Below, in pieces: positions 53,418 through 61,555 of a stretch of 64,000 nt of DNA. The DNA comes from an uncultured Collinsella sp. Lineage in GTDB: Bacteria > Actinomycetota > Coriobacteriia > Coriobacteriales > Coriobacteriaceae. The DNA is taken from the NCBI GenBank assembly GCA_900546115.1, contig URBQ01000005.1, forward strand, positions 17,114-81,113, read 5' to 3'. The notes beneath the pieces are model-generated. The model did no database searches, was not told the origin of the DNA, and worked only from the letters and a program-made list of their open reading frames with translations. Numbering within the stretch: position 1 is the first letter of the stretch; each line of letters starts with the position of its first letter. A program made the translations under genes and the position numbers.

Positions 53418-53478
53418 GGGGCGCCCGCGCGGGGATGCAGGGCATGGGGATGATCCTGCGTCCCCGCGCGGGCGCCCC
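53418..53478. repeat. 24-bp hairpin between rmlB and rmlCD
   Basis: Arms 53418-53441 and 53455-53478 pair over 24 bp with a single G-T wobble and a 13-base loop. It is very GC-rich and has no T-run on either side, so it is not a classical terminator. It may stabilise the rmlB end of the mRNA, attenuate expression of rmlCD or be a repeat element. Confidence 0.85.
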
Positions 53479-53514
53479 CGGTTATACAACCTCTTCGATA
53501 GGAGCTTTTCCCAC

Positions 53515-54969
53515 ATGGCAGACATCGCATTCGAGAAGGACCTCTCCGTCGCCGAGACCGGCATCGAGGGCCTCAAGGTCGTCGACCTCGCCGTCCACGG
53601 CGACTCGCGCGGCTGGTTCAAGGAGAACTGGCAGCGCGCCAAGATGACCGCCCTGGGCATCCCGGACCTCAGGGTCGTCCAGAACAACATCTCCTACAAC
53701 GACAGCCGCGGCGTCACCCGCGGCATCCACGCCGAGCCCTGGGACAAGTTCATCTCCGTGGCGCGCGGCAGCGTCTTCGGCGCCTGGGTGGACCTGCGCG
53801 AGGGCAGCGAGACCTACGGGAAGGTGTTCACCTGCACGCTCGACCCGTCCAAGGCCATCTACGTCCCGCGCGGCGTGGGCAACTCCTTCCAGGCCCTGGA
53901 GGACGGCACCGCCTACACCTACCTGGTGGACGCCCACTGGTCCCTCGAGCTCAAGAAGACCTACACCTTCGTGAACCTCGCCGACCCCGAGCTCGCCATC
54001 GAGTGGCCGATCCCGCTCGATGAGGCCACCGTCTCCGAGGCCGACCTCAACCACCCGATGCTCAGGGACGTCGTCCCAATGGCGCCCAAGAGGACGCTCG
54101 TCACCGGCTGCAACGGCCAGCTGGGCCATGCTGTGCGCAGGCTGGCGGAGGAGCGCGGCGTCGCCAAGGACTTCGACTTCTGCGACATCGACACCTTCGA
54201 TATGTCAGACCCGGACGCCTACACACAGTACGACTGGTCGCTCTACGGCACCGTGATCAACTGCGGCGCCTACACCGCCGTGGATAGGGCGGAGACCGCC
54301 GAGGGCCGCGCGACCGCCTGGAAGGCCAACGCGACCGGCCCCGCCCTCCTCGCCCGCACATGCTCTGATCACGGGATCACCCTCGTCCACGTGTCCAGCG
54401 ACTACGTCTTAGACGGCACCGCCGAGGTGCATGACGAGGACGAGCCCCTCAGCCCGCTGTCCGTCTACGGCCAGACCAAGGCCGCCGGCGACATCGCCGT
54501 GGCCGGGTGCCCGCGCCACTACATCATGCGCTCCAGCTGGGTCATCGGCGAGGGCCGCAACTTCGTCAAGACGATGAAGGGCCTGTCCGACCGCGTCGCC
54601 GACCCCGAGGACGGGCTCGAGCAGGTCACGGTCGTTGACGACCAGCTGGGCCGCCTGACCTTCACGCGCGACATGGCCGAGGCCATCTTCCACGTGCTGG
54701 GGACGCACGCCCCCTACGGCACCTACGACTGCACCGGCTCCGGCACCGTCAAGTCCTGGGCCGATATCGCCCGCGCCGTCTTCGAGGCCGCCAACGGCAA
54801 CGGGGACAGGGTCGTGCCGGTATCGACCGCCGACTACTACGCGAGCGCCGAGGGCCCCGTCGCCCCGCGCCCGGTCCACTCCGCGCTCGACCTGTCCAAG
54901 CTCGAGGCTGCCGGCTTCCACATGCCCGACTGGGAGGAAGAGCTGGGGGAGTACATCAAGACGCTCTAG
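53515..54969 (+). CDS. rmlCD: RmlC-RmlD fusion (dTDP-4-dehydrorhamnose epimerase and reductase)
   Basis: A 484-residue bifunctional enzyme for the last two steps of dTDP-L-rhamnose synthesis. Residues 1 to about 190 are the cupin RmlC (VVQNNISYN, RGIHAEP with the catalytic His, FVPRG-like IYVPRGVGNSFQ). Residues about 193-484 are the reductase RmlD (TLVTGCNGQLGHAV, VSSDYVLDG, VYGQTKAAGD with the Tyr-x3-Lys pair). The two are usually separate genes; fusions occur in some actinobacteria and lactobacilli-like groups. RmlC usually has RGLHYQ; here it is RGIHAEP, so the loop after the His differs. Weak ribosome site before the ATG (AGGAG at 53500-53504 region). Confidence 0.92.
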   Translation: MADIAFEKDLSVAETGIEGLKVVDLAVHGDSRGWFKENWQRAKMTALGIPDLRVVQNNISYNDSRGVTRGIHAEPWDKFISVARGSVFGAWVDLREGSETYGKVFTCTLDPSKAIYVPRGVGNSFQALEDGTAYTYLVDAHWSLELKKTYTFVNLADPELAIEWPIPLDEATVSEADLNHPMLRDVVPMAPKRTLVTGCNGQLGHAVRRLAEERGVAKDFDFCDIDTFDMSDPDAYTQYDWSLYGTVINCGAYTAVDRAETAEGRATAWKANATGPALLARTCSDHGITLVHVSSDYVLDGTAEVHDEDEPLSPLSVYGQTKAAGDIAVAGCPRHYIMRSSWVIGEGRNFVKTMKGLSDRVADPEDGLEQVTVVDDQLGRLTFTRDMAEAIFHVLGTHAPYGTYDCTGSGTVKSWADIARAVFEAANGNGDRVVPVSTADYYASAEGPVAPRPVHSALDLSKLEAAGFHMPDWEEELGEYIKTL

Positions 54970-54991
54970 CCGCTATTAACTTTTCGAGAGT

Positions 54992-55021
54992 AAAAGCCGC
55001 CGTTCTTTAACGGCGGCTTTT
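54992..55021. terminator. Bidirectional terminator
   Basis: A 13-bp perfect stem with A-tract and T-tract flanks lies between the convergent rmlCD (plus) and GT2 (minus) genes. Confidence 0.92.
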
Positions 55022-55071
55022 CTTGTTGGTGGCTATCTGCGCAGTGGTGCCAATAGTATTTTGCGGAAGAT

Positions 55072-56043
55072 CTACCTCTCGCTTGGCATGGAAGTAGGGT
55101 GGCCGGGCTGGTCGTCGTAGGCGTATTTGCTGTACACGTTGACCTCCCACTGCTTTTTTTCGACCTTTGCTACAGAATCAAGGATGAAGCCGGTCGCAAG
55201 GCTCAGGCCGCACAGGAACATAAACGAGGCGGCGAGCACAGCGGTGGGGAAGCGCGGGACGAGGCCGGTCTGGAAATATTCGACAACGATGGGCATGCCC
55301 AGGGCGAGGCCGAATACCGCGAACAGAAGCGCAACGAGGCTGAAGAACTTCAGCGGGCGGTAGTCCTTGAACAGCGTGCCGATCATCGCAACGACTTTAA
55401 TGCCGTCGCTCACGGTGTTGAGTTTGGACTCGGAACCCTCGGGACGGTCGCGGTACTCGATGGGCACATCTTTGATGCGCCAGCGGTGGTCGACGGCGTG
55501 GATCGAGAGCTCGGTTTCGATCTGAAAGCCCTCGGAAAGCACTGGGAAGGTTTTAACGAACGGGCGGCTCATGGCGCGGTAGCCTGTCATGACGTCATCG
55601 AAGCTGTAGCCATAGATCCACCTGATCATGGCGCGGACCAGATTATTGCCAAAGCCGTGGAAGGCACGCTTGTTCTCCTCGGCGTAGGTGCCGTTGGAAA
55701 GGCGATCGCCTACGGTCATGTCGGCCGTGCCGTTAAGGATGGGCTCGCAGAGGGCCTTGGCCGCCTCGGCGGGGTAGGTGTCGTCTCCGTCGACCATCAG
55801 GTAGCAATCGGCGTCGATATCGCGAAACATCTGGCGGCACACGTTGCCCTTTCCCTGACGGGGCTCAAAGCGGACTGTGGCGCCGTGCTCGGTGGCAATG
55901 CGTGAGGTATCGTCCGACGAGTTGTTGTCATAGACATAGACCGTCGCCTGCGGAAGCTCGCGGTGAAAGTCGTCGATGACTTTGCCGATCGTGAGCGCTT
56001 CGTTGTAGCAAGGGATGATGACGGCGATGGATTCAGAATTCAC
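55072..56043 (-). CDS. GT2 glycosyltransferase with two C-terminal membrane helices
   Basis: A 323-residue enzyme of the polyprenyl-phosphate sugar transferase type (GtrB/DPM-like): VIIPCYNEA, VDGDDTYP and a GDRLSNGTY loop in the N-terminal 140 residues, then GYRAMSRP and EYRDRPEGSESKL, and two hydrophobic helices (about 230-255, 268-292). It probably loads a sugar onto the lipid carrier for modification of the surface glycan. It is divergent from the ABC exporter genes. AAGGAG lies upstream of the start. Confidence 0.88.
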   Translation of the reverse strand: MNSESIAVIIPCYNEALTIGKVIDDFHRELPQATVYVYDNNSSDDTSRIATEHGATVRFEPRQGKGNVCRQMFRDIDADCYLMVDGDDTYPAEAAKALCEPILNGTADMTVGDRLSNGTYAEENKRAFHGFGNNLVRAMIRWIYGYSFDDVMTGYRAMSRPFVKTFPVLSEGFQIETELSIHAVDHRWRIKDVPIEYRDRPEGSESKLNTVSDGIKVVAMIGTLFKDYRPLKFFSLVALLFAVFGLALGMPIVVEYFQTGLVPRFPTAVLAASFMFLCGLSLATGFILDSVAKVEKKQWEVNVYSKYAYDDQPGHPTSMPSER

Positions 56044-56203
56044 TTAATGCTCCTTATACATTCAATCCTAGAAAGTATAGCCGTTTGGGCCTGGCATCCT
56101 AAGATGTGGGTTAGTTCTCCAGTTTTGTTGCGCGAATCGTTTGCATGACCGTCGGGTCTATACTGTTCGTTTGTCAACGATTACGAGTAAAGGAGTTGCA
56201 TCC

Positions 56204-57049
56204 GTGTCGGATCAGACAAAGCAACAAGAAACTCGCAGTCTGCCTGCGACGTTTGCTAAGAACGAATTTGAGAAGGACGCGTTTATCCTTCGTCAGCTGG
56301 TTACCAAGGATTTTAAGATCAAGTATCGCCGTAGCGTTCTGGGCGTCGCATGGTCGGTGCTCAACCCGCTGCTGATGATGATCGTCATGGCCATCGTGTT
56401 CTCGACGATTTTTGGCCAGGGCCGCAATGGCTCAATGACGCCCGAGATGTACCCGCTGTACTTGATCGTGGGTAACATCACCTTTGCCGTCATGTCTGAG
56501 TCTACTAACCAGGCCCTGACGTCGATCGTGGGCGCTGCCCCTCTGCTCAAGAAGGTTAAGGTGCACCGCTGGGTTTTCCCGGTGCAGAAGGTGCTCTTCT
56601 CGCTGGTCAACTTTGCCTTCTCGCTGGTCGCCGTCGCCATCGTCATGCTGTGGTTCCGCGTTATGCCTTCTTGGCACCTGATTCTGTTGCCGGTTTGCCT
56701 GCTGCTGCTTATGTGCTTCTGCATGGGCCTGGGCATGATGCTCTCTGCCCTTACGGTCTTCTTCCGCGACGTTATGCATCTGTGGAGCGTCGTCATTACG
56801 GCGTGGACTTACATTACGCCCATCTTCTGGACGACTGACTATATTGCGCAAATGCCGCATCTCGTGCGTATCTTGATGTATGCGAACCCCATGTTCAACT
56901 ACCTGCAGTTTATGCGCGATATCTTCCTGTTCCAGACTACGCCCTCGCTTATGACGTTTGGTATGTGCGTCGCTTGGGCGGTTCTTGCGCTTATTATTGG
57001 CTATACCGTGTTCCATAAGTCCGAGCGCAAATTTATCCTCTACATCTAA
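56204..57049 (+). CDS. wzm: Wzm-type ABC polysaccharide exporter permease
   Basis: A 281-residue ABC-2 type permease with six hydrophobic segments and the family pattern RRSVLGVAWSVLNPLL near residue 44, as in Wzm/TagG. With the next gene it should export a finished polysaccharide (rhamnan, galactan or teichoic-acid-like) across the membrane. I use GTG at 56204, eight bases after AAAGGAG; the frame is open back to 56141 without a ribosome site. Eleven bases separate it from the ATPase gene. Confidence 0.92.
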   Translation: MSDQTKQQETRSLPATFAKNEFEKDAFILRQLVTKDFKIKYRRSVLGVAWSVLNPLLMMIVMAIVFSTIFGQGRNGSMTPEMYPLYLIVGNITFAVMSESTNQALTSIVGAAPLLKKVKVHRWVFPVQKVLFSLVNFAFSLVAVAIVMLWFRVMPSWHLILLPVCLLLLMCFCMGLGMMLSALTVFFRDVMHLWSVVITAWTYITPIFWTTDYIAQMPHLVRILMYANPMFNYLQFMRDIFLFQTTPSLMTFGMCVAWAVLALIIGYTVFHKSERKFILYI

Positions 57050-57060
57050 GGAGTGCTGTG

Positions 57061-57828
57061 ATGACTGAATCTGTTGTTGATTACAGCGAGCAGCCTCTGG
57101 CTGTCGAGGTCGACGACGTCACCATGATCTTTAACATGGCGTCCGAGTCGCTGACCAACCTCAAGGAGTACTTCATTAAGCTTGCCAAGCACGAGCTGTT
57201 CTTTGAGGAGTTTAGGGCGCTTAAGCACATCTCGTTTGATATTCATCGCGGCGAGGTTGTGGGTCTGGTCGGCACCAATGGCTCCGGCAAGTCTACGATG
57301 CTCAAGATTATCGCTGGCGTTCTTGAGCCTAGCGAGGGCAGCGTTAAGGTGCACGGTAACATCGCGCCGCTGATTGAGCTTGGCGCCGGCTTTGACCCCG
57401 AGCTGACCGCCCGCGAGAACATCTATCTGAACGGCGCCCTGCTCGGCTATACCAAGGAGTTCATCGACGCCAACTTTGACGGCATTATCGAGTTCGCTGA
57501 GCTGCAGAACTTTGTCGATATGCCGCTTAAGAACTTCTCTTCGGGCATGGTGGCGCGTATCGCCTTTGCAATCGCGACGATTACCGAGCCCGATATTCTG
57601 ATCGTTGACGAGACGCTGTCCGTCGGTGATGTGTTCTTCCAGCAAAAGTGTGAGGCCCGCATCCAGCACTTTATCCAGAGCGGCGACGTGACGGTTCTGT
57701 TCGTTTCGCACTCCATGGAGCAGGTTGAGCGCATCTGCCAGCGTGCCGTTTGGATCGAGAAGGGTGACCTTCGCATGGACGGCCCGGTCGATGAGGTCTG
57801 CAAGGCGTACCGCGAGCAGTTCAACTAG
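57061..57828 (+). CDS. wzt: Wzt-type ABC exporter ATPase
   Basis: A 255-residue ATPase with Walker A GTNGSGKST near 71-79, signature NFSSGMVARIAF and Walker B ILIVDETLSVGD. It lacks the C-terminal glycan-binding domain of long Wzt proteins, so it resembles the short type (RgpD/TagH core). The N-terminal MFNMASESLTNLKEY pattern is typical of polysaccharide exporters. ATG 57061 follows GGAG by seven bases and is preferred to GTG 57058. Confidence 0.93.
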   Translation: MTESVVDYSEQPLAVEVDDVTMIFNMASESLTNLKEYFIKLAKHELFFEEFRALKHISFDIHRGEVVGLVGTNGSGKSTMLKIIAGVLEPSEGSVKVHGNIAPLIELGAGFDPELTARENIYLNGALLGYTKEFIDANFDGIIEFAELQNFVDMPLKNFSSGMVARIAFAIATITEPDILIVDETLSVGDVFFQQKCEARIQHFIQSGDVTVLFVSHSMEQVERICQRAVWIEKGDLRMDGPVDEVCKAYREQFN

Positions 57829-57882
57829 GTTATAATTACTTGCGCCTGACAGGCTTGCGCTTGCTTGGGCGTGCGGTTATAT

Positions 57883-57959
57883 GCTCCATTAGCTCAGTTG
57901 GATAGAGCAGGGGACTTCTAATCCCAAGGTCGACGGTTCGAATCCGCCATGGAGCACCA
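57883..57959 (+). tRNA. tRNA-Arg (anticodon TCT)
   Basis: A 77-base cloverleaf with 7-bp acceptor stem GCTCCAT/ATGGAGC, D-arm GCTC/GAGC, anticodon loop CTTCTAA (anticodon TCT), T-loop TTCGAAT and an encoded CCA end. The anticodon stem and T-stem each show one mismatch. It reads AGA codons. It lies between the ABC exporter and glf, with a terminator directly after it. Confidence 0.95.
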
Positions 57960-57970
57960 GAGAGTTTTTG

Positions 57971-57999
57971 AAGACCCGGTTTAATGCCGGGTCTTTGCT
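57971..57999 (+). terminator. Terminator after tRNA-Arg
   Basis: A 10-bp stem (57971-57980 with 57986-57995), just behind the tRNA, ending in GTCTTTGC. The T-run is short. Confidence 0.75.
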
Positions 58000-58110
58000 A
58001 TTTGGGCGCATGGGCATGCTATTGTTTAAACACAGACCCCAAGACATGGCGATGACTTGCGGCCATATTTGTTAATTTGGACTGTGGCGCGCTTTCATCG
58101 TCACAGAAAG

Positions 58111-58144
58111 ATGCCCGGTGCAGCGTTCGCGCTGCACCGGGCAT
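58111..58144. terminator. Strong hairpin after glf
   Basis: A 15-bp perfect stem with a TTCG-type tetraloop lies 40 bases beyond the glf stop. On the minus strand it is followed by CTTTCTGT, a weak T-tract. Probably the glf terminator. Confidence 0.8.
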
Positions 58145-58183
58145 TCTGTTTGCTTATGATGGCCAGCTAATGCACCTTTGTCT

Positions 58184-59308
58184 CTACGCCTCCGTGGGCT
58201 CCACGCCCAGCTCGTTGCGGACGAGCTCGAAGGCGGCGGCGATGGCCTTGTCCATGTCGTAGTACTTGTAGCCGCCCAGGCGACCGGCGAAGATCACGTC
58301 GCCCTCCTGCGCCGCCAGCTCCTCGTACTGCTTGTAGAGGGCCTCGTTCTTGGCGTCGTTGATGGGGTAGTAGGGCTCGTCGCCGGGCTTCCAGTCGGCC
58401 GGGTACTCGCGCGTGATGACGGTCCTGTCCTGCGTGCCGAACTCGAAGTGCTTGTGCTCGATGACGCGCGTGTAGGGGACCTCGCGCTCGGTGTAGTTGA
58501 CCACGGCCACGCCCTGGTGGTCGGCCTCGTCGAGGGTCTCGGTCTCGAAACGCAGGCTGCGGTACTCGAGCGTGCCCAGCTTGAAGTCGTAGAACGCGTC
58601 GATGGGGCCGCAGTAGATCGTCCTGGCGGCGATATCGGGCTCGGCGGCGGCCAGCTCCTTGTACTCCACGCCGCAGCGTACCTCGACGCCCTCGAGCATG
58701 TTGGCGACCATCTTGGTGTAGCCGCCCATGGGGATGCCCTGGTAGCGGTCGTTGAAGTAGTTGTTGTCGTAGGTGAAGCGGCAGGGGAGGCGCTTGATGA
58801 TGCTTGCGGGCAGGTCCTTGCAGTCGCGGCCCCACTGCTTCTCGGTGTAGCCCTTCACGAGCGTCTCGAAGATGTCGCGGCCGACGAGCGACAGCGCCTG
58901 CTCCTCGAGGTTGGCCGGCTCTCCGATGTTCTCGGCGGCCACCTGCTCTGCGATCTTGGCCTTGGCGTCCGCCGGCGTGACGACGTCCGGCCACATCTTG
59001 GCGAAGGTGTTCATGTTGAAGGGCATGTTGTACATGTTGCCATGGAAGTTGGCTACCGGCGAGTTGACGTAGTTGTTGAACTCGGCGAAGCGGTTGACGT
59101 AGTCCCAGACGTCCCTCATGGAGGTGTGGAAGATGTGCGCGCCGTAGCGGTGGACCTGGATGCCCTCGACGTCCTCGGTGTAGACGTTGCCGGCGATGTG
59201 GTCGCGGCGATCGATGACCAGGACCGACTTGCCGGCGCGCCTGGCGGCATTGGCAAAGACGGCGCCCGAAAGGCCGGCACCGACGACGAGGTAATCGTAC
59301 TGGGACAT
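58184..59308 (-). CDS. glf: UDP-galactopyranose mutase
   Basis: A 374-residue flavoenzyme that converts UDP-galactopyranose to UDP-galactofuranose. VVGAGLSGAVFAN (8-20) binds FAD; HIAGNVYTE, RYGAHIFHTS and the late GRLGGYKYYDMDKAI are family segments; length is normal. GC-rich. Its product would feed galactofuranosyltransferases such as the candidate at 13929. It lies alone on the minus strand between tRNA-Arg and the second DUF4869 cassette. AAAGGAGC precedes the start. Confidence 0.97.
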   Translation of the reverse strand: MSQYDYLVVGAGLSGAVFANAARRAGKSVLVIDRRDHIAGNVYTEDVEGIQVHRYGAHIFHTSMRDVWDYVNRFAEFNNYVNSPVANFHGNMYNMPFNMNTFAKMWPDVVTPADAKAKIAEQVAAENIGEPANLEEQALSLVGRDIFETLVKGYTEKQWGRDCKDLPASIIKRLPCRFTYDNNYFNDRYQGIPMGGYTKMVANMLEGVEVRCGVEYKELAAAEPDIAARTIYCGPIDAFYDFKLGTLEYRSLRFETETLDEADHQGVAVVNYTEREVPYTRVIEHKHFEFGTQDRTVITREYPADWKPGDEPYYPINDAKNEALYKQYEELAAQEGDVIFAGRLGGYKYYDMDKAIAAAFELVRNELGVEPTEA

Positions 59309-59340
59309 TGATGTGCTCCTTTGTATGTAATCAAACAGTT

Positions 59341-59381
59341 ACTTAAGATTTGGGACAAATAAACCTGATAATTCTGTTCTA
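59341..59381. repeat. Decayed partial copy of the 79-bp palindrome
   Basis: Bases 59341-59381 match 9468-9508 at about 33 of 41 positions, from ACTTAAGA through TGGGACAAA and AAACCTG. The left arm is no longer recognisable. It lies about 33 bases upstream of glf. Confidence 0.6.
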
Positions 59382-59472
59382 AGGATTAGTGTACCAGGCG
59401 TGTTGTAGGCTTTCTTTCAGCAGCTTCAGCTCATGTGCATAGCCCCGGTTTCTAGATGATTTAAAGAATCTG

Positions 59473-60474
59473 CTAATTCGTCTTCAAACACTCCGGTAAG
59501 ACTTTCGATACGGCATTCATTGCCTGCGGCTTTAGGTACTGCTCGTTGAGTCGTGCCTTTTTGTAAGCGTAGCGAGTGTCTGCTGAGTATTTGACCAGCA
59601 CATCGGTGAAGAACCGCTCCCAGCTTAAATAATCGCGACTTTCGATATAGCTTGAGGGGTCCTCGAGGATCTTGGGAATGTCGCTGCTGGGTATGAGCCC
59701 GGAGCGCAGAAGTGTCCACTCGAATGATTCCGGGAGGAACAAGCGAACATTTTTGTAAACGCGCTGTCCCAGTACCTTTTCGATGTAGGGGCCAAACGCT
59801 GCGCCGTCTCCTATGGCAAGGATGTTTTTCTCGGGACATTCGTGAATCATTCGTTTTAGATTCGCTACGCCGGTAGCGGTATGGCAGGGGATTCCCAGTC
59901 GGTTGCAAAGGGCGCTGTAGAATTGATAGCCAGACTTGCTATCCTCGACAACTATGGCGTCGGGTACCTCGAATCCAACATTTAGATCCTGGTAAAGCAT
60001 GTTTGCCGTGTGGCTGTATATCGGTTTTGTTACCGAGTAGAAGCGTTTATCGCTCTTTCGGCCATTGATTGTTTTACTCGTGGTGTTTACCAGCTTTAGG
60101 ATTTCGTTGACACTGTAGGGGAGTTCGCTGGCGTCTCGACGAGATATCAGGACAAAATAGTTGGACGACCCGTTAACGGCTTTTGCGAAGTCTTTTGAGT
60201 AGATAAATTCGTTACCCTCATCTAAAAAGATTATTGAGTCCTCGATAATCGAAAGCTCGCGTTCCCAACGCCTGCCAGATAGCGTTTCACAGGGAACGTC
60301 ACAACTGAGCGTGACGCCGCTCTCCGGTCCACGATCGTTGTAGTCGCGAATCATCGAGATGAGCGTCGTTTTGCCCGTGCCGCTGTTGCCGCGTATAAAG
60401 GAAATATTGCGCTTAAACGTGAGTGTGTATTTGACCTTTGCACGCTCTACGACAACGGTATGCGTTCCCTTCAT
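59473..60474 (-). CDS. P-loop ATPase partner of DUF4869 (cassette copy 2)
   Basis: A 333-residue homologue of the protein at 51322. Walker A GNSGTGKTT is at 30-38, Walker B-like DSIIFLDEG near 80-88. The C-terminal domain keeps EDSKSGYQFY, IGDGAAFG and LPESFEWTLLRSGL, showing that these residues matter. Its ATG overlaps the stop of the DUF4869 gene by one base (TAATG), tighter than in copy 1. The last 30 residues differ between copies. An ATP-driven module acting with DUF4869 is likely; substrate unknown. Confidence 0.75.
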   Translation of the reverse strand: MKGTHTVVVERAKVKYTLTFKRNISFIRGNSGTGKTTLISMIRDYNDRGPESGVTLSCDVPCETLSGRRWERELSIIEDSIIFLDEGNEFIYSKDFAKAVNGSSNYFVLISRRDASELPYSVNEILKLVNTTSKTINGRKSDKRFYSVTKPIYSHTANMLYQDLNVGFEVPDAIVVEDSKSGYQFYSALCNRLGIPCHTATGVANLKRMIHECPEKNILAIGDGAAFGPYIEKVLGQRVYKNVRLFLPESFEWTLLRSGLIPSSDIPKILEDPSSYIESRDYLSWERFFTDVLVKYSADTRYAYKKARLNEQYLKPQAMNAVSKVLPECLKTN

Positions 60475-60923
60475 TACTCATCAACATCCAAAAAGTCATT
60501 CGTGGCACCGACAAACTCCTGCATGTTCCTGACAATGCGGCCATCGTTTTCAATGCGGATTTCAAAGCTCTTCCAGGGGAATTTCATGATGTGGTATAAG
60601 GTCACCAGCACATCCTGCTCTTTGCCGATCTTGAGTAGCCAGCGGGCACAGTTGTCTCCGCAGGTGGATGCGTTGAACACCATATTTGGGAGATTGCGCA
60701 CCAGCAGCAGCGTCTTAACGCCGCCGGACAGTTCGAGTGGGGTGATCGAGCCCAGCTGTTTGCTTACGATGTTGTGGGGACCGATGAGCTCTGATCCGTC
60801 TACGCTTTTAATAATCTGTGCGGCCATAGGGTCTTCGAACCATGAGTCCAAGTATGAGTTCCTAAAATAGGTTTCGGTATCGTAGATGGAACCGGGGTAA
60901 TCCCCCAGGTGAATGCTCAGCAT
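60474..60923 (-). CDS. DUF4869 protein (cassette copy 2)
   Basis: A 149-residue DUF4869 protein, homologue of the one at 50875. It keeps LSGGVKTLLL and FNASTCGDNCA with Cys88 and Cys92 at the same positions; the C-terminal tail (VGATNDFLDVDE) differs. It is first in a pair with the ATPase gene, coupled by a one-base overlap. It lies beyond the aroQ terminator, so it probably has its own promoter. Confidence 0.8.
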   Translation of the reverse strand: MLSIHLGDYPGSIYDTETYFRNSYLDSWFEDPMAAQIIKSVDGSELIGPHNIVSKQLGSITPLELSGGVKTLLLVRNLPNMVFNASTCGDNCARWLLKIGKEQDVLVTLYHIMKFPWKSFEIRIENDGRIVRNMQEFVGATNDFLDVDE

Positions 60924-60968
60924 GTGGGTCTCCAGACGTAGTGTGACTGCAACGATTATATGCCAGTA

Positions 60969-61004
60969 ACAAAATGCCGGCAGCAGCGAGGTGCTGCTGC
61001 CGGC
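60969..61004 (-). terminator. Terminator of aroQ
   Basis: An 11-bp perfect stem (60976-60986 with 60994-61004) followed on the minus strand by ATTTTGTT, about 50 bases beyond the aroQ stop. Confidence 0.85.
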
Positions 61005-61053
61005 GCTGGAGTTTTGTTCGTGTGAATCGGTGTTAATGAATCGATCCGCGAGG

Positions 61054-61491
61054 CTACTTTTCGATACGCTCCCTCAGCAGCTCCAGCGCGTGTGCGTAGC
61101 CCTGCAGGCCCTCGCCGGTGATGGTGGCGAAGCAGGCCAGGCGGGCGTAGCTCACCTGGCGGAAGTCCTCGCGGGTCTCGACGGCACTGATGTGGACCTC
61201 CACAGCCGGGATGGAGACGGCCTTGAGGGCGTCGAGGATGGCCACGCTCGTGTGCGTGTAAGCCGCCGGGTTGATGACGATGCCGTCGACCTTGCCGTAG
61301 GCCTCCTGGATCTTGTCGACGATGCTGCCCTCGTGGTTGGACTGGAAAACCTCGACCTCGTCGAAGCCCTGTGCGGCGCCTGCTTCCTGGCAGATCTGCA
61401 CTAAGCGGTCGTAGTTGTCGCTGCCATAGATGCCCGGCTCGCGAATGCCGAGCATGTTGAGGTTGGGGCCGTTGATGACGAGTGCTTTCAT
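61054..61491 (-). CDS. aroQ: Type II 3-dehydroquinate dehydratase
   Basis: A 145-residue class II dehydroquinase of normal length. INGPNLNMLG (6-15), the catalytic Tyr in PGIYG, INPAAYTHTS and VEVHIS with the catalytic His are all present. It dehydrates 3-dehydroquinate in the shikimate pathway. It lies downstream of the aroE-aroK fusion but is separated from it by a strong hairpin (61513-61553), so it may be only partly co-transcribed. Confidence 0.97.
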   Translation of the reverse strand: MKALVINGPNLNMLGIREPGIYGSDNYDRLVQICQEAGAAQGFDEVEVFQSNHEGSIVDKIQEAYGKVDGIVINPAAYTHTSVAILDALKAVSIPAVEVHISAVETREDFRQVSYARLACFATITGEGLQGYAHALELLRERIEK

Positions 61492-61512
61492 GGTTGCTTC
61501 CTTTGCGATTGG

Positions 61513-61553
61513 AAAACCACCACAAAGGCGCCTGTCCCCTTTGTGGTGGTTTT
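61513..61553. terminator. Perfect 16-bp hairpin after aroE-aroK
   Basis: Arms 61513-61528 and 61538-61553 are perfect complements with a 9-base loop. It begins three bases after the stop of the fusion gene; the minus-strand tail is TTTTCC. It should terminate or attenuate transcription before aroQ. Confidence 0.85.
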
Positions 61554-61555
61554 GG

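Noticed and set aside
57883..57959. tRNA-Arg as an integration site for a mobile island
   Set aside because: No integrase and no repeated tRNA 3' end were seen on either side.
58178..59311. Open frame exactly opposite glf
   Set aside because: Mirror of a well-conserved gene; composition typical of an antisense frame.
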